From NCBI GenBank assembly GCA_002479785.1, contig DLPD01000018.1, forward strand, positions 103,260-167,259: a DNA stretch of 64,000 nucleotides, written 5' to 3'. The notes beneath the pieces were generated by a model. The model was not told the origin of the DNA. It saw nothing but the letters and a program-made list of their open reading frames with translations, and did not search any database. Numbering within the stretch: position 1 is the first letter of the stretch; every line of letters starts with the position of its first letter. The stretch is from Cytophagaceae bacterium UBA7467. GTDB taxonomy: Bacteria > Bacteroidota > Bacteroidia > Cytophagales > Spirosomataceae. Shown here in pieces: positions 16,263 through 25,347 of the stretch. The position numbers and the translations under genes are program-made.

Positions 16263-17146
16263 CCGCGGCGACTCACCTCATACCCCGCCCACACAATCAG
16301 CCCCATCCCGATAAAAGTGATGACATCAGGGAACCCATGTCCCAGAATCACCTCGATGATAATGGAAAAGATAACGGCGCTATTTCCCACCACACCTACG
16401 ATGCTGGCTTTTTCGTTCAATAGTGCTTGCGTGGTAAAGTATTGAACGCCTAAGGCTAATAGTCCCATAACTAAGGCCCAAATCCATTCTGCTATAGAAG
16501 GGTGCACCCAAACACCAGTCAAAAAACTATTTTCGAATCCCCCTAACGTTCCCGTCAAAAGGGATATGATGGAGGCAATTAAACCTGCCCCCATAAAAGA
16601 AACGACGACCCAGCGGGAATCGTAGTATTTTTGTGCCTCTTTGATCGCTAAATAGCCTAAGGCCGTTCCCATGGCGTAAATGATTCCGGTACTGTGATGC
16701 CAAAGCGATCCGCCACTACCGGGTTGAAAAATGAGCAAGATACCGAAGAAGCCAATCAGTAAAAACAATACTTGTTTACTGGAAAGGCCCTCATTTGGCA
16801 ATAAAAAGAAGCTAAAGACCGCGATGAAAAGCGGGAATGCCTGACCATAGGTATTCGTCAAGGATAATCCCAAATGTTCCAGCGTGTAAAACAGGCAATA
16901 AAGGGTAAATGCTCCTAAGAGTCCACGCAGAAGAATGAAATAAAGTTTACCACCTGTTTGAATGGCCGGTTTTTGATACAGGCTCCAAAACAAGAAAGGT
17001 AATCCTACGGCGCTTCGAAAAAAGACGAGTTGAATGGAGCTGAACGTGTGGCTCATTTCTTTAGCGATCGCGGACATGATCGCGAAGCAAAGCGAAGAGA
17101 GCAACATGAAAAAGACTCCTTTATTAGCGTAAATTCGTTTCAACAT
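16259..17146 (-). CDS. EamA/DMT family transporter
   Basis: 295 residues with ten predicted transmembrane helices in two EamA repeats (AIMSAIAKEMSHTFSSIQLVFFRS in the first; a second repeat from about 150). The family exports small metabolites or amino acids across the inner membrane; the substrate cannot be told. The last codons (SRRG) and the stop lie in the GC-rich repeat units, so the array has written or extended the C terminus. Single gene, divergent from ridA. Confidence 0.88.
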   Translation of the reverse strand: MLKRIYANKGVFFMLLSSLCFAIMSAIAKEMSHTFSSIQLVFFRSAVGLPFLFWSLYQKPAIQTGGKLYFILLRGLLGAFTLYCLFYTLEHLGLSLTNTYGQAFPLFIAVFSFFLLPNEGLSSKQVLFLLIGFFGILLIFQPGSGGSLWHHSTGIIYAMGTALGYLAIKEAQKYYDSRWVVVSFMGAGLIASIISLLTGTLGGFENSFLTGVWVHPSIAEWIWALVMGLLALGVQYFTTQALLNEKASIVGVVGNSAVIFSIIIEVILGHGFPDVITFIGMGLIVWAGYEVSRRG

Positions 17147-17206
17147 CTAACTATAAATTTCGAGGATTAGCTCAAATTTTGGTAACTTGCATTTCATTTC
17201 AAAGGT

Positions 17207-17578
17207 ATGACAAAAAAAATAATTTTATCTCCTGAAGCACCTGCGCCCATTGGACCTTATTCCCAGGCAGTTGAGGTGAATAACACACTTTATGTGTCTG
17301 GTCAGATTGCATTGTCCGTTTTTGAGGCAGGTGGGTCGATCGAAGATGAGACGAATCAAGTGATGTTGAATTTGCAACATATTTTGACGGCAGCAGGCTA
17401 TACATTCGATAATGTAGTGAAATGTTCCATTTTCGTGAAGGACATGGGTCATTTTGGCCAAATCAATGAAGTCTATGGTCGTTATTTTGTTCAAAATCCG
17501 CCCGCTAGAGAGACGGTAGAGGTGGCACGCTTGCCTAAAGATGTGCGTGTGGAAATTTCATGTATTGCCTATAAATAA
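17207..17578 (+). CDS. ridA: RidA family enamine/imine deaminase
   Basis: 123 residues. PEAPAPIGPYSQAVEV, LYVSGQIAL, the conserved arginine in PPARETVEVARLPKDVRVEISCIAY and the overall length match RidA (YjgF/YER057c). This trimer hydrolyses reactive 2-aminoacrylate and related imines. It lies 5 bp before gltX and is likely co-transcribed. A weak TAACTTGC sequence just upstream deviates from the TAnnTTTG box. Confidence 0.93.
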   Translation: MTKKIILSPEAPAPIGPYSQAVEVNNTLYVSGQIALSVFEAGGSIEDETNQVMLNLQHILTAAGYTFDNVVKCSIFVKDMGHFGQINEVYGRYFVQNPPARETVEVARLPKDVRVEISCIAYK

Positions 17579-17583
17579 CTAGT

Positions 17584-19086
17584 ATGTCTGATTCAGTACG
17601 TGTTCGCTTTGCGCCTAGTCCTACAGGACCACTCCACATTGGAGGAGTAAGAACCGCCTTATATAATTACCTGTTTGCCCGAAAAATGGGGGGTAAATTC
17701 TTATTGCGTATCGAAGATACCGACCAGGCTCGTTTTGTGCCGGGTGCGGAAAACTATATTTTAGAGAGTTTAGCTTGGTTAGGCATCAGTCCTGACGAGG
17801 GTGTAGGAATAGGTGGGCCACATGAGCCTTACCGCCAAAGCGAGCGCAAAGACCTCTACAAAGCCTACGCTGATCAATTATTAGCAGATGGCAAAGCCTA
17901 CTACGCCTTTGATACATCAGAGGAATTAGATGCAATGCGCACTAGTTTTGAGAGCCAAGGGTCAGCCTTTCAATACAACTCATTAACGCGTGTGAAGTTG
18001 AAAAATTCGATTGCGTTGGCTCCTGCAGAAGTGGATCAATTAATCGCTTCTGGAACGCCCTACGTGATTCGTTTGAAAGTTCCAGCGAAAGGAGAGGTGC
18101 GCTTCCAAGACAGCATCCGCGATTGGGTGCACGTGCATACGTCTAGCATCGATGATAAAGTATTGATGAAGTCAGACGGCATGCCTACTTACCATTTAGC
18201 GAATGTGGTAGATGATCACATCATGGAAATCACCCATGTGATTCGGGGTGAAGAGTGGTTACCTTCAGCGCCATTGCATATTTTATTGTACCAAGCATTT
18301 GGTTGGAAAGCTCCTCAGTTTGCGCATTTACCTCTTTTGCTAAAGCCTGAGGGGAATGGAAAGTTGTCTAAAAGAGACGCGGATTTAGGTGGTTTCCCAG
18401 TATTTCCCATGGAATGGACGGACCCTGCGACGGGAGCGGTTTCTAAAGGTTTTAAGCAAGAAGGCTATTTAAAAGAAGCAACCTTGAATTTCTTGGCCTT
18501 CTTAGGCTGGAATCCTGGCACAGAGCAAGAAATGTTCAGTCTGACGGAATTAGCGGAAGCATTTTCATTAGAAAGAATCAATAAAGCAGGAGCGAAGTTT
18601 GATGTGAAGAAAGCGCAATGGTTCAATGAGCAATACATGAAGCAACAGGATACAGCAGCATTAGCGGCAAATTATTTGCCTAACTTACCTGCAGATCAAG
18701 GTGTGGCCTTTGTACAGCTCTTCTTAGATCGCATCACGTTCCCACAAGAATTAGCGGTGAAAGTGACGGAGTTTCAAGTACGTCCAGCGATTTATGATGA
18801 AGCAGTTTTGGCTTCGAAGTGGAATGCAGATGCATTGAGCGGATTGCAATTGATTGCACAAGCTTTACCTACGGTGGAATCGTGGGAGCCGGAAGGTATC
18901 AAGCACGCGATTCACGAGGTTTTAGAGGCGAATGGAATTAAGATGGGGAAAGTGATGCAAATTTTGCGCGTGGCCTTGAGTGGTAACGGAGCAGGTCCAG
19001 ATTTGATGATTTCGATGCAATTATGGGGTAAAGCAGAGGTGATCGAGCGATTAGCTACGGCTTTGGCAAAATTCCCTGCACTATAA
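17584..19086 (+). CDS. gltX: Glutamate-tRNA ligase
   Basis: Class I aminoacyl-tRNA synthetase, 500 residues. The HIGH motif appears as HIGG (18-21, in PSPTGPLHIGG) and the KMSKS loop as KLSKR (about 260-264). The anticodon-binding helical domain follows. GatC is encoded just downstream and a tRNA-Gln gene lies elsewhere in the window, so this enzyme may also mischarge tRNA-Gln for amidation (inference). Confidence 0.97.
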   Translation: MSDSVRVRFAPSPTGPLHIGGVRTALYNYLFARKMGGKFLLRIEDTDQARFVPGAENYILESLAWLGISPDEGVGIGGPHEPYRQSERKDLYKAYADQLLADGKAYYAFDTSEELDAMRTSFESQGSAFQYNSLTRVKLKNSIALAPAEVDQLIASGTPYVIRLKVPAKGEVRFQDSIRDWVHVHTSSIDDKVLMKSDGMPTYHLANVVDDHIMEITHVIRGEEWLPSAPLHILLYQAFGWKAPQFAHLPLLLKPEGNGKLSKRDADLGGFPVFPMEWTDPATGAVSKGFKQEGYLKEATLNFLAFLGWNPGTEQEMFSLTELAEAFSLERINKAGAKFDVKKAQWFNEQYMKQQDTAALAANYLPNLPADQGVAFVQLFLDRITFPQELAVKVTEFQVRPAIYDEAVLASKWNADALSGLQLIAQALPTVESWEPEGIKHAIHEVLEANGIKMGKVMQILRVALSGNGAGPDLMISMQLWGKAEVIERLATALAKFPAL

Positions 19087-19092
19087 AAGAAC

Positions 19093-19275
19093 ATGGCTAA
19101 GAAGGACAAAAAGAAGAAATTGCCCACTGTTCATCCCGAGTTAGCGGGATTTGAAATGAACATTGATTCATTAGGGTCCATCACGTCTACACTGGATCGC
19201 GATCAGTTAAATGCCTTTCTGGACAAGCATATGCCCGAGGATAAAAAATTAAAACCGAAAGAAAATGAAGGTTAG
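19093..19275 (+). CDS. Small hypothetical protein
   Basis: 60 residues, lysine-rich at both ends (MAKKDKKKKLP; DKKLKPKENEG), with an acidic middle PELAGFEMNIDSLGSITSTLDRDQ. It is 6 bp after gltX and overlaps gatC by 11 bp, so it is placed as a translated member of that operon. No domain is recognised. The tight packing argues that it is real. Confidence 0.6.
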   Translation: MAKKDKKKKLPTVHPELAGFEMNIDSLGSITSTLDRDQLNAFLDKHMPEDKKLKPKENEG

Positions 19276-19552
19276 TCAAGAAGATGTGAAAAAAATCGCT
19301 CATTTAGCGCGATTAGAGATGCCTGAATCCAAGATAGGGGAGATGCAAGATTCCATTAATAAGGTGTTAGTCTGGATGGAGGCTCTCAATTCAGTGGATA
19401 CGTCTTCCGTGGAGCCATTGGTCCATATGACATCTGCCTTAAATCATTTCAGGGAAGATGAGGCTAAAATAACGGTAGATCGCGCCCAAGCTTTAGCGTT
19501 AAGCCCAGACACCAATGATACCTATTTCAAGGTGCCCCAAGTTATCGAATAG
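19265..19552 (+). CDS. gatC: Asp/Glu-tRNA(Asn/Gln) amidotransferase subunit C
   Basis: 95 residues. VKKIAHLARLEMPE at the N terminus and VEPLVHM ... FREDEAK ... PDTNDTYFKVPQVIE at the C terminus are GatC hallmarks. It stabilises the GatA-GatB complex that converts Glu-tRNA-Gln or Asp-tRNA-Asn. gatA and gatB are not in the window. Last gene of the ridA-gltX run; 11 bp from the convergent aroB. Confidence 0.93.
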   Translation: MKVSQEDVKKIAHLARLEMPESKIGEMQDSINKVLVWMEALNSVDTSSVEPLVHMTSALNHFREDEAKITVDRAQALALSPDTNDTYFKVPQVIE

Positions 19553-19563
19553 TAATCGAATAA

Positions 19564-20592
19564 TTAGCCAATGTAGTATTCAATGGCCTTTTTCATCTCC
19601 GATTTGCTCACCGGAATGTCATAGCCACAATCTCCAATACCTGTTAAAAGGGAGAAGCGAACTTCTCCGCCTTTGTTCTTCTTATCTTGTAGGGTTAAGG
19701 CAATAATAGTAGGAATCTCAGAGACCTTTAATTCCACTTTACCATAGGTCTCAAATAAGTATACTTCGATACTTGCAAGTTCCTCCGCACTGATCAATCC
19801 ACGTTTAAAGGCCACAAAGGCCTCCATAATCATCCCCACAGCAATGGCCTCGCCATGCAAAATCTTACGCTTGCCTTGTTCTAATAAGAACGTTTCCACG
19901 GCATGGCCTAAGGTATGTCCCCAATTTAAGATTTTACGTAATCCTTTCTCTGTGGGGTCTTCAGCCACCACCGCTTTTTTGATTTCGACAGAATGTTGAA
20001 TAAGACTGGCGAAATCTACCTCTGAGAAATCAGTATGGCTGATTTGTTCCCATTTATCTACGTCGCGGATCAAGCAATGCTTGATAATTTCAGCATAACC
20101 GGAAAGCTTTTGCTTTTGTGGAAGGCTCTGGATGAAGTTTGGGTCAATCAAAACTGTTTTAGGTAAATTGAAAACGCCAATGTGGTTCTTTAAACCCTGA
20201 AAATCCACTCCTAATTTTCCTCCTACACTGGCATCTACTTGGGCTAACAGCGTTGTGGGAATCTGAATAAAGTCAATCCCTCGCTTATAAGTAGAAGCGC
20301 AGAATCCACCCAAATCTCCAATCACCCCGCCACCTAAATTAATCAACAGTCCGTGACGGTCCATATTCGCTTTCGTCATCGCTTCCCACACTTTTTCGCA
20401 AGTTGCTAAATGCTTATTGTGCTCCCCAGATTTGATTTGAATCTTGATAAAACCCTTCGGTAGATGGGCTTGAATCAAAGGAAGGCAATGCTTGGAAGTT
20501 TGTTCGTCTACGAGAACCGCTATTTGCAAATAGGCATTTTGGCTTAAAAAAGCCGGCAAAGATTTTGAAATAGGTGCGATTTCGACTGACAT
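19564..20592 (-). CDS. aroB: 3-dehydroquinate synthase
   Basis: Second shikimate step, converting DAHP to 3-dehydroquinate with NAD+ and a divalent metal. 342 residues. Typical segments are INLGGGVIGDLGGFCASTYKRGI, IPTTLLAQVDASVGGK, NWGHTLGHAVE and LQDKKNKGG. A TAATTTTG box lies about 25 bp upstream on the same strand. The DAHP synthase gene is 5 kb away, so the pathway is dispersed. Confidence 0.96.
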   Translation of the reverse strand: MSVEIAPISKSLPAFLSQNAYLQIAVLVDEQTSKHCLPLIQAHLPKGFIKIQIKSGEHNKHLATCEKVWEAMTKANMDRHGLLINLGGGVIGDLGGFCASTYKRGIDFIQIPTTLLAQVDASVGGKLGVDFQGLKNHIGVFNLPKTVLIDPNFIQSLPQKQKLSGYAEIIKHCLIRDVDKWEQISHTDFSEVDFASLIQHSVEIKKAVVAEDPTEKGLRKILNWGHTLGHAVETFLLEQGKRKILHGEAIAVGMIMEAFVAFKRGLISAEELASIEVYLFETYGKVELKVSEIPTIIALTLQDKKNKGGEVRFSLLTGIGDCGYDIPVSKSEMKKAIEYYIG

Positions 20593-20617
20593 AGGATTTT
20601 TTCTTCAATGGATTCCT

Positions 20618-20625
20618 CAAAATTA
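20618..20625 (-). promoter_or_regulatory. Promoter -7 box TAATTTTG for aroB
   Basis: TAnnTTTG on the minus strand, 25 bp from the aroB ATG. It is divergent from the pdhB box at 20659. Confidence 0.55.
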
Positions 20626-20658
20626 CCATGATTTTGTGAAAATGGACTATTTTTTGCC

Positions 20659-20666
20659 TAATTTTG
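20659..20666 (+). promoter_or_regulatory. Promoter -7 box TAATTTTG for pdhB
   Basis: TAnnTTTG box 37 bp upstream of the pdhB ATG at 20704, in the 111-bp divergent spacer with aroB. Confidence 0.6.
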
Positions 20667-20703
20667 TACCCGCTTGTTAATCCCACAAGATTTACATTTT
20701 TTT

Positions 20704-21687
20704 ATGAGAGAAATTCAGTTTAGAGAAGCCTTACGTGAGGCGATGTCAGAGGAAATGCGTCGTGATGCATCTGTTTTTTTAATGGGTGAGGAAGTGGCGG
20801 AATACAACGGTGCCTACAAAGTTTCGCAAGGAATGTTAGACGAATTCGGTCCAGAACGCGTTATTGATACGCCGATTGCTGAATTAGGTTTTGGTGGAAT
20901 TGCGGTAGGTGCTTCAGCGAATGGCCTTCGTCCCATTGTTGAATTTATGACCTTTAACTTCTCTTTAGTTGCGATTGACCAAATCATCAACTCTGCTGCT
21001 AAATTGATGTCTATGTCCGGTGGACAATATTCTTGCCCTATCGTTTTCCGTGGACCTACGGGAAATGCAGGCCAACTATCTTCTCAACACTCTTCTAACT
21101 TTGAAAACTGGTATGCGAACACACCAGGCTTAAAAGTAGTAGTTCCTTCTAATCCTGCAGATGCGAAAGGTTTAATGAAATCAGCGATTCGTGATAACGA
21201 CCCGGTGATTTTTATGGAATCGGAGGTAATGTACGGCGACAAAGGATTAGTGCCAGATGGAGAATATTTAATCCCTATCGGTAAGGCAAACATTGTAAAA
21301 CCAGGTTCAGCGGTAACGATCGTAACTTTCGGTAAAATGCTTTCTCGTGTAGTAATGCCAGCAGTAGAGGAATTAGAGAAGCAAGGTATCTCTTGTGAAG
21401 TAATCGACTTGCGCTCCGTTCGTCCGATTGATTATATCACAGTGGTAGAGTCAGTGAAGAAAACAAATCGTTGCGTTGTAGTTGAAGAAGCAAATCCGTT
21501 ATCGGCTATCTCATCAGAGATTGCTTACCACTTACAGCGTTGGGCATTTGATTACTTGGATGCTCCAGTTGTTCGCGTTAACTCACGTGACTTACCACTT
21601 CCATACGCACCTACCTTGATCGAAGAAATTCTTCCAAGTGTTGAGCGTACGATCCAAGCGGTGAAAACAGTGACTTATAAGAAGTAA
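20704..21687 (+). CDS. pdhB: Pyruvate dehydrogenase E1 component, beta subunit
   Basis: 327 residues of the transketolase-like beta chain: REIQFREALREAMSEEM, VFLMGEEVAEYNGAYKVSQG, DTPIAELGFGGIAVGA, FRGPTGNAGQLSSQHS. It forms the heterotetrameric E1 with a separate alpha subunit, which is not in the window, and decarboxylates pyruvate with thiamine diphosphate. I choose the ATG at 20704; the upstream in-frame TTG at 20674 lacks family support. Monocistronic with its own promoter and terminator. Confidence 0.92.
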   Translation: MREIQFREALREAMSEEMRRDASVFLMGEEVAEYNGAYKVSQGMLDEFGPERVIDTPIAELGFGGIAVGASANGLRPIVEFMTFNFSLVAIDQIINSAAKLMSMSGGQYSCPIVFRGPTGNAGQLSSQHSSNFENWYANTPGLKVVVPSNPADAKGLMKSAIRDNDPVIFMESEVMYGDKGLVPDGEYLIPIGKANIVKPGSAVTIVTFGKMLSRVVMPAVEELEKQGISCEVIDLRSVRPIDYITVVESVKKTNRCVVVEEANPLSAISSEIAYHLQRWAFDYLDAPVVRVNSRDLPLPYAPTLIEEILPSVERTIQAVKTVTYKK

Positions 21688-21703
21688 TTTCTTTTCAAAG
21701 CAT

Positions 21704-21744
21704 AAAAAAAGCCAGCATTTCGTAAGAAGTGCTGGCTTTTTTTT
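21704..21744 (+). terminator. Terminator of pdhB
   Basis: AGCCAGCATTTC pairs with GAAGTGCTGGCT (12 bp, one G-T) around the tetraloop GTAA. It is flanked by an A tract on the left and eight Ts on the right, so it could act on both strands. Confidence 0.92.
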
Positions 21745-21793
21745 GCAGTAGTAAGTGTACAGTGGGCAGTTGTCAGTAGAAACGACTGACAAA

Positions 21794-21900
21794 AGCACAA
21801 AGAATAAAGTAGGTATCGCCTGCTGCGATTCATTTGTGAAGGATTTTTCACGAATTCATCCGCGAAGCGGATTACATCTCTATACTTTATTCTTTATGCT
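21794..21900. repeat. Palindromic repeat element, family 2, copy X
   Basis: AGCACAAAGAATAAAG (21794-21809) and CTTTATTCTTTATGCT (21885-21900) are inverted arms with one mismatch. The interior holds smaller hairpins: TCGC...GCGA, GTGAA...TTCAC and ATCCGC-GAA-GCGGAT (about 21858-21872). Copy Y at 28872-28985 shares the arms but not the interior. No ORF is present. Confidence 0.75.
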
Positions 21901-21916
21901 TTATGCTTTAATCTAC

Positions 21917-21958
21917 ACTCTATACTCTATACTCTATACTCTATAATCTATAATCTAC
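21917..21958. repeat. Heptamer tandem repeat (ACTCTAT)
   Basis: Four exact ACTCTAT copies (21917-21944) are followed by AATCTAT and AATCTAC. The array ends 3 bp before the htrA stop codon and directly follows repeat copy X. Confidence 0.9.
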
Positions 21959-21961
21959 TCT

Positions 21962-23440
21962 CTAAAGCACGTAGATGAAGCGGGATCCATCCACATCCAC
22001 GCCTTCTAGCTTGATGCGTCCTTTTCTAGATTCTAAGGCCTCCACTGCTTCTTTAGGTGAATTGATTACTTTGTCGTTAATCTTAGTGATCACAGATCCT
22101 TTCGCAAGTCCATACATTTCAAGGCGGCCATCAGGTAATACCTCGGCAATTTTAACCCCAGAACTTACCCCGAATTTCTTCATTTCAGCCGGAGTTAAGC
22201 TCGCAAACTTGGCGCCTAAGAACTCTGATTTAGCTGATTCAGGAGAATTGTCACCTTTCACGATTTCGGTGTTGCCGTCTTTGTTTTTCAAGGTAACTTT
22301 GAATTCTTTCGTAGCTCCATCACGGTTAACGGTTACTTGAATGGCTTCACCTGGACGCTTTCTGCTCACGATTTCCATCAACTTTGCAGATGATTTTGTT
22401 TCTATTCCATCGATCTTAACGATTACGTCGTTAATCTTGATACCGGCATCTTTAGCTGCTGAATTTTCAGAGAATCCACCTACATATACACCAGTATTTG
22501 TTTTAAGGTCTTTTTCGTCTGCTAATTTGGCATTTACTTCAGAGATTTGAACTCCTAAGAAACCACGTTGAACATTACCGTATTTGATTAAATCGCCTGA
22601 CACTTTCTTCACGATGCTCACAGGCACGGCGAATGAATAACCTGCAAATTGGCCTGTACGAGAATAGATCGCTGTGTTGATTCCGATTAATTCCCCTTTT
22701 AAGTTCACCAAAGCCCCACCTGAGTTGCCTGGGTTAACCGCCGCATCCGTTTGGATGAAAGATTCTAATGGGTTTACATCTGGACTATCGCGGTCGATGA
22801 TATTCTGGCGACCTTTGGCAGAAACGATACCTGCTGTAACCGTTGACTCTAAATTAAATGGATTTCCTACGGCTAATACCCACTCGCCCACGCGAAGTGC
22901 GTCTGAATCGCCAAAAGTCAAGAAAGGTAGATTCGTTTCCTTGATTTGGATCACTGCTAAATCCGAAGAGGGGTCAGTTGAAATCACCTTCGCTTTGTAT
23001 TCACGCTTGTCATTTAGGATAACTGTTACCTCTGAAGCATCGGCTACCACGTGGTTGTTTGTGACAATATATCCGTCTGCAGAAATGATTACCCCAGAAC
23101 CGGAGGCTTCTTGCGGTTGTTGTTGCTGTCTTCTACCTCCACCGAATGGATCTCCAAAACCGAAGAAGTCGTCAAATGGGCTCGAGAATTGTTGTCTCTG
23201 ACGTACTTCCATTTTTGTCTTGATATGCACCACGGCTGGCGTAGTTTTTTCCGCAGCATAGGTGAATTCGCCTGGGTTGCCAGGTACGTTTTGATTCGAA
23301 ACCGAAGTGGTGAAAGCGGATGGAGCATCCGAGAACCCGGATGAGTTTCCTATATTAAAAAGAGAATAGGCACCTAAAGTGACTCCACTGGACATTAATG
23401 CAATGATCGCATACGACTTAAGCTGATTATTCATTTCCAT
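21962..23440 (-). CDS. Do/HtrA family periplasmic serine protease
   Basis: 492 residues. An N-terminal hydrophobic anchor or signal (about 8-32) and a Gln/Phe-rich linker (RRQQQQPQ) precede a trypsin-like domain with His130 (TNNHVV), Asp160 (SSDLAVIQ) and Ser240 (NPGNSGGAL). Two PDZ domains follow (about 280-375 and 400-490). HtrA proteases degrade or refold damaged envelope proteins. The ATG at 23434 (MNNQLK) is an alternative start. No TAnnTTTG box is seen upstream, so a stress sigma factor is possible (inference). Confidence 0.94.
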   Translation of the reverse strand: MEMNNQLKSYAIIALMSSGVTLGAYSLFNIGNSSGFSDAPSAFTTSVSNQNVPGNPGEFTYAAEKTTPAVVHIKTKMEVRQRQQFSSPFDDFFGFGDPFGGGRRQQQQPQEASGSGVIISADGYIVTNNHVVADASEVTVILNDKREYKAKVISTDPSSDLAVIQIKETNLPFLTFGDSDALRVGEWVLAVGNPFNLESTVTAGIVSAKGRQNIIDRDSPDVNPLESFIQTDAAVNPGNSGGALVNLKGELIGINTAIYSRTGQFAGYSFAVPVSIVKKVSGDLIKYGNVQRGFLGVQISEVNAKLADEKDLKTNTGVYVGGFSENSAAKDAGIKINDVIVKIDGIETKSSAKLMEIVSRKRPGEAIQVTVNRDGATKEFKVTLKNKDGNTEIVKGDNSPESAKSEFLGAKFASLTPAEMKKFGVSSGVKIAEVLPDGRLEMYGLAKGSVITKINDKVINSPKEAVEALESRKGRIKLEGVDVDGSRFIYVL

Positions 23441-23546
23441 TTGGCTTTTATAGATTTAAAAAATTGTTCTGCGAATTTAAATGAAAATTAGGCTCGCACA
23501 ACCCCATTAACAAGTTTTAAGAGTTTTAAATCCCAAAGGAAATGGC

Positions 23547-23554
23547 TAATTTTG
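23547..23554 (+). promoter_or_regulatory. Promoter -7 box TAATTTTG for lysS
   Basis: TAnnTTTG box 26 bp upstream of the lysS ATG, in the divergent spacer with htrA. Confidence 0.6.
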
Positions 23555-23580
23555 TGGTTCATTCGTAAAAACACGTTCAA

Positions 23581-25296
23581 ATGATTTTAAGTGAGCAAGA
23601 ATTATTGAGGAGACAAAAGCGCCAGGAATTATTGGCGATGGGAATTGATCCTTATCCTGCACAGGAATACCCGGTGAATGTTTATTCTGATCAGATTTTG
23701 GCAGAATTCAAACCGGAGTCTGGAAACTTCCAAGACGTTGTTTTGGCAGGTCGCTTGATGGGTTTCCGTATCATGGGAAATGCCTCTTTTGCGGAACTTC
23801 AGGATGCGAATGGCCGTATACAATTGTACTTCCGCCGTGACGACCTTTGTCCAGGTGAGGATAAAACCTTGTATAACACAGTATTTAAAAAGTTACTAGA
23901 CATCGGTGATATCATTGGTGTTAAAGGATATGTGTTCACAACCCAGATGGGGGAAATCTCTGTTCACGTTCGTGAATTTACGATTCTCTCCAAAGCCTTA
24001 AAGCCACTCCCTGTTGTTAAAGAGGCAGATGGCCAAACCTACGACGCGTTTTCTGACCCAGAAATGCGTTACAGACAGCGTTATGTCGATTTAATCGTTA
24101 ACCCATCTGTAAAAGACATCTTCATCAAACGTGCGAAGATCATCTCAACCATGCGGGCGATGTTTGACGAACGCGGTTGGCTAGAGGTGGAAACACCGGT
24201 ATTGCAAGCGGTACACGGCGGTGCTTCGGCTCGTCCATTCAAGACGCACCACAATACCTTAGATATGCCACTTTATTTGCGTATCGCCAATGAATTGTAT
24301 TTAAAGCGTCTAATTGTAGGAGGATTTGATGGAGTTTATGAGTTTGGTAAGATGTTCCGTAACGAAGGAATGGACCGAACCCATAATCCTGAATTTACTT
24401 CGTTAGAATTCTATGTAGCCTACAAAGACTACAACTGGATGATGAACTTAACGGAGTTAATCTTCGAAACAGTGGCGAATCGTTTACACGGTAAAACTAA
24501 AATCACAGTGGGGGAGAACGAAATCGAATTTGCGGGACCTTACCCTCGTTTGACTATCTCTGGTGCCATTTTGCAGTACTCCGGAGTCGATGTAGATGCC
24601 CTGACAGAAGATGAATTGCGCGCGAAGTGTGTGGAATTTGGAATGGAAGTAGATAATGGAATGGGCAAAGGAAAGCTGATCGACGAATTATTCGGAGAGA
24701 AAGTAGAAGCAAATTTGATTCAGCCTACCTTCATCACGGATTATCCAGTAGAAATGTCTCCTTTAACGAAGAAGCACCGTTCGAAAGAAGGGTTGGTAGA
24801 GCGTTTCGAACTATTCGTAAACGGAAAAGAAATCGCCAATGCCTACTCAGAATTAAATGATCCAATCGATCAAAAGGAGCGATTTGAAGATCAATTAGCC
24901 TTAGCAGAACGTGGAGACGATGAAGCAATGGCGATGGATCACGATTTCATCCGCTCTCTGGAATATGCGATGCCACCTACCTCTGGTATCGGTATTGGTA
25001 TAGATCGTTTGACTATGTTAATGACAAATCAATCGTCTATTCAGGAAGTATTATTCTTCCCTCAAATGCGCCCAGAAGTAATAAAGGAGGTTGATTCTGA
25101 ATCTGCTTTTGCAGAAAGAGGCATCTCAGAAGTATGGATCCCGGCTCTTCAGAAGATGGGTATCTTAACTTTAGAAGCATTAGCCGCTGCAAACCCGAAT
25201 AAAGTATTTAATGACTTAGGTGGTATGCGCAAGAAATTAAAAATAGATGCGGCAATGCCGACGAAAGAAGAAGTGATTGCTTGGATTCAAGGATGA
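23581..25296 (+). CDS. lysS: Lysine-tRNA ligase (class II)
   Basis: 571 residues. The OB-fold anticodon domain (about 55-165) is followed by the class II catalytic core with FRNEGMDRTHNPEFTSLEFY (motif 2) and GIGIGIDRLTMLM (motif 3). About 65 extra residues at the C terminus (from 505, FAERGISEVWIPALQKMGILTLEALA) look like a helix-hairpin-helix add-on found in Bacteroidota lysyl-tRNA synthetases. It has its own promoter and terminator. Confidence 0.97.
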   Translation: MILSEQELLRRQKRQELLAMGIDPYPAQEYPVNVYSDQILAEFKPESGNFQDVVLAGRLMGFRIMGNASFAELQDANGRIQLYFRRDDLCPGEDKTLYNTVFKKLLDIGDIIGVKGYVFTTQMGEISVHVREFTILSKALKPLPVVKEADGQTYDAFSDPEMRYRQRYVDLIVNPSVKDIFIKRAKIISTMRAMFDERGWLEVETPVLQAVHGGASARPFKTHHNTLDMPLYLRIANELYLKRLIVGGFDGVYEFGKMFRNEGMDRTHNPEFTSLEFYVAYKDYNWMMNLTELIFETVANRLHGKTKITVGENEIEFAGPYPRLTISGAILQYSGVDVDALTEDELRAKCVEFGMEVDNGMGKGKLIDELFGEKVEANLIQPTFITDYPVEMSPLTKKHRSKEGLVERFELFVNGKEIANAYSELNDPIDQKERFEDQLALAERGDDEAMAMDHDFIRSLEYAMPPTSGIGIGIDRLTMLMTNQSSIQEVLFFPQMRPEVIKEVDSESAFAERGISEVWIPALQKMGILTLEALAAANPNKVFNDLGGMRKKLKIDAAMPTKEEVIAWIQG

Positions 25297-25315
25297 TCAC
25301 TTCCCTCCTATGCAT

Positions 25316-25347
25316 AAAAAAAGCCTTCCGTGAAGAAGGCTTTTTTT
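25316..25347 (+). terminator. Terminator of lysS
   Basis: GCCTTC (25323-25328) and GAAGGC (25335-25340) form the core, extended by seven A-T pairs from the flanking A and T tracts. It may act on both strands, also ending the convergent csp transcript. Confidence 0.92.

Noticed and set aside
22674..23201. Long plus-strand ORF opposite htrA
   Set aside because: Antisense shadow of a clear protease gene; composition is not protein-like and there is no start context.
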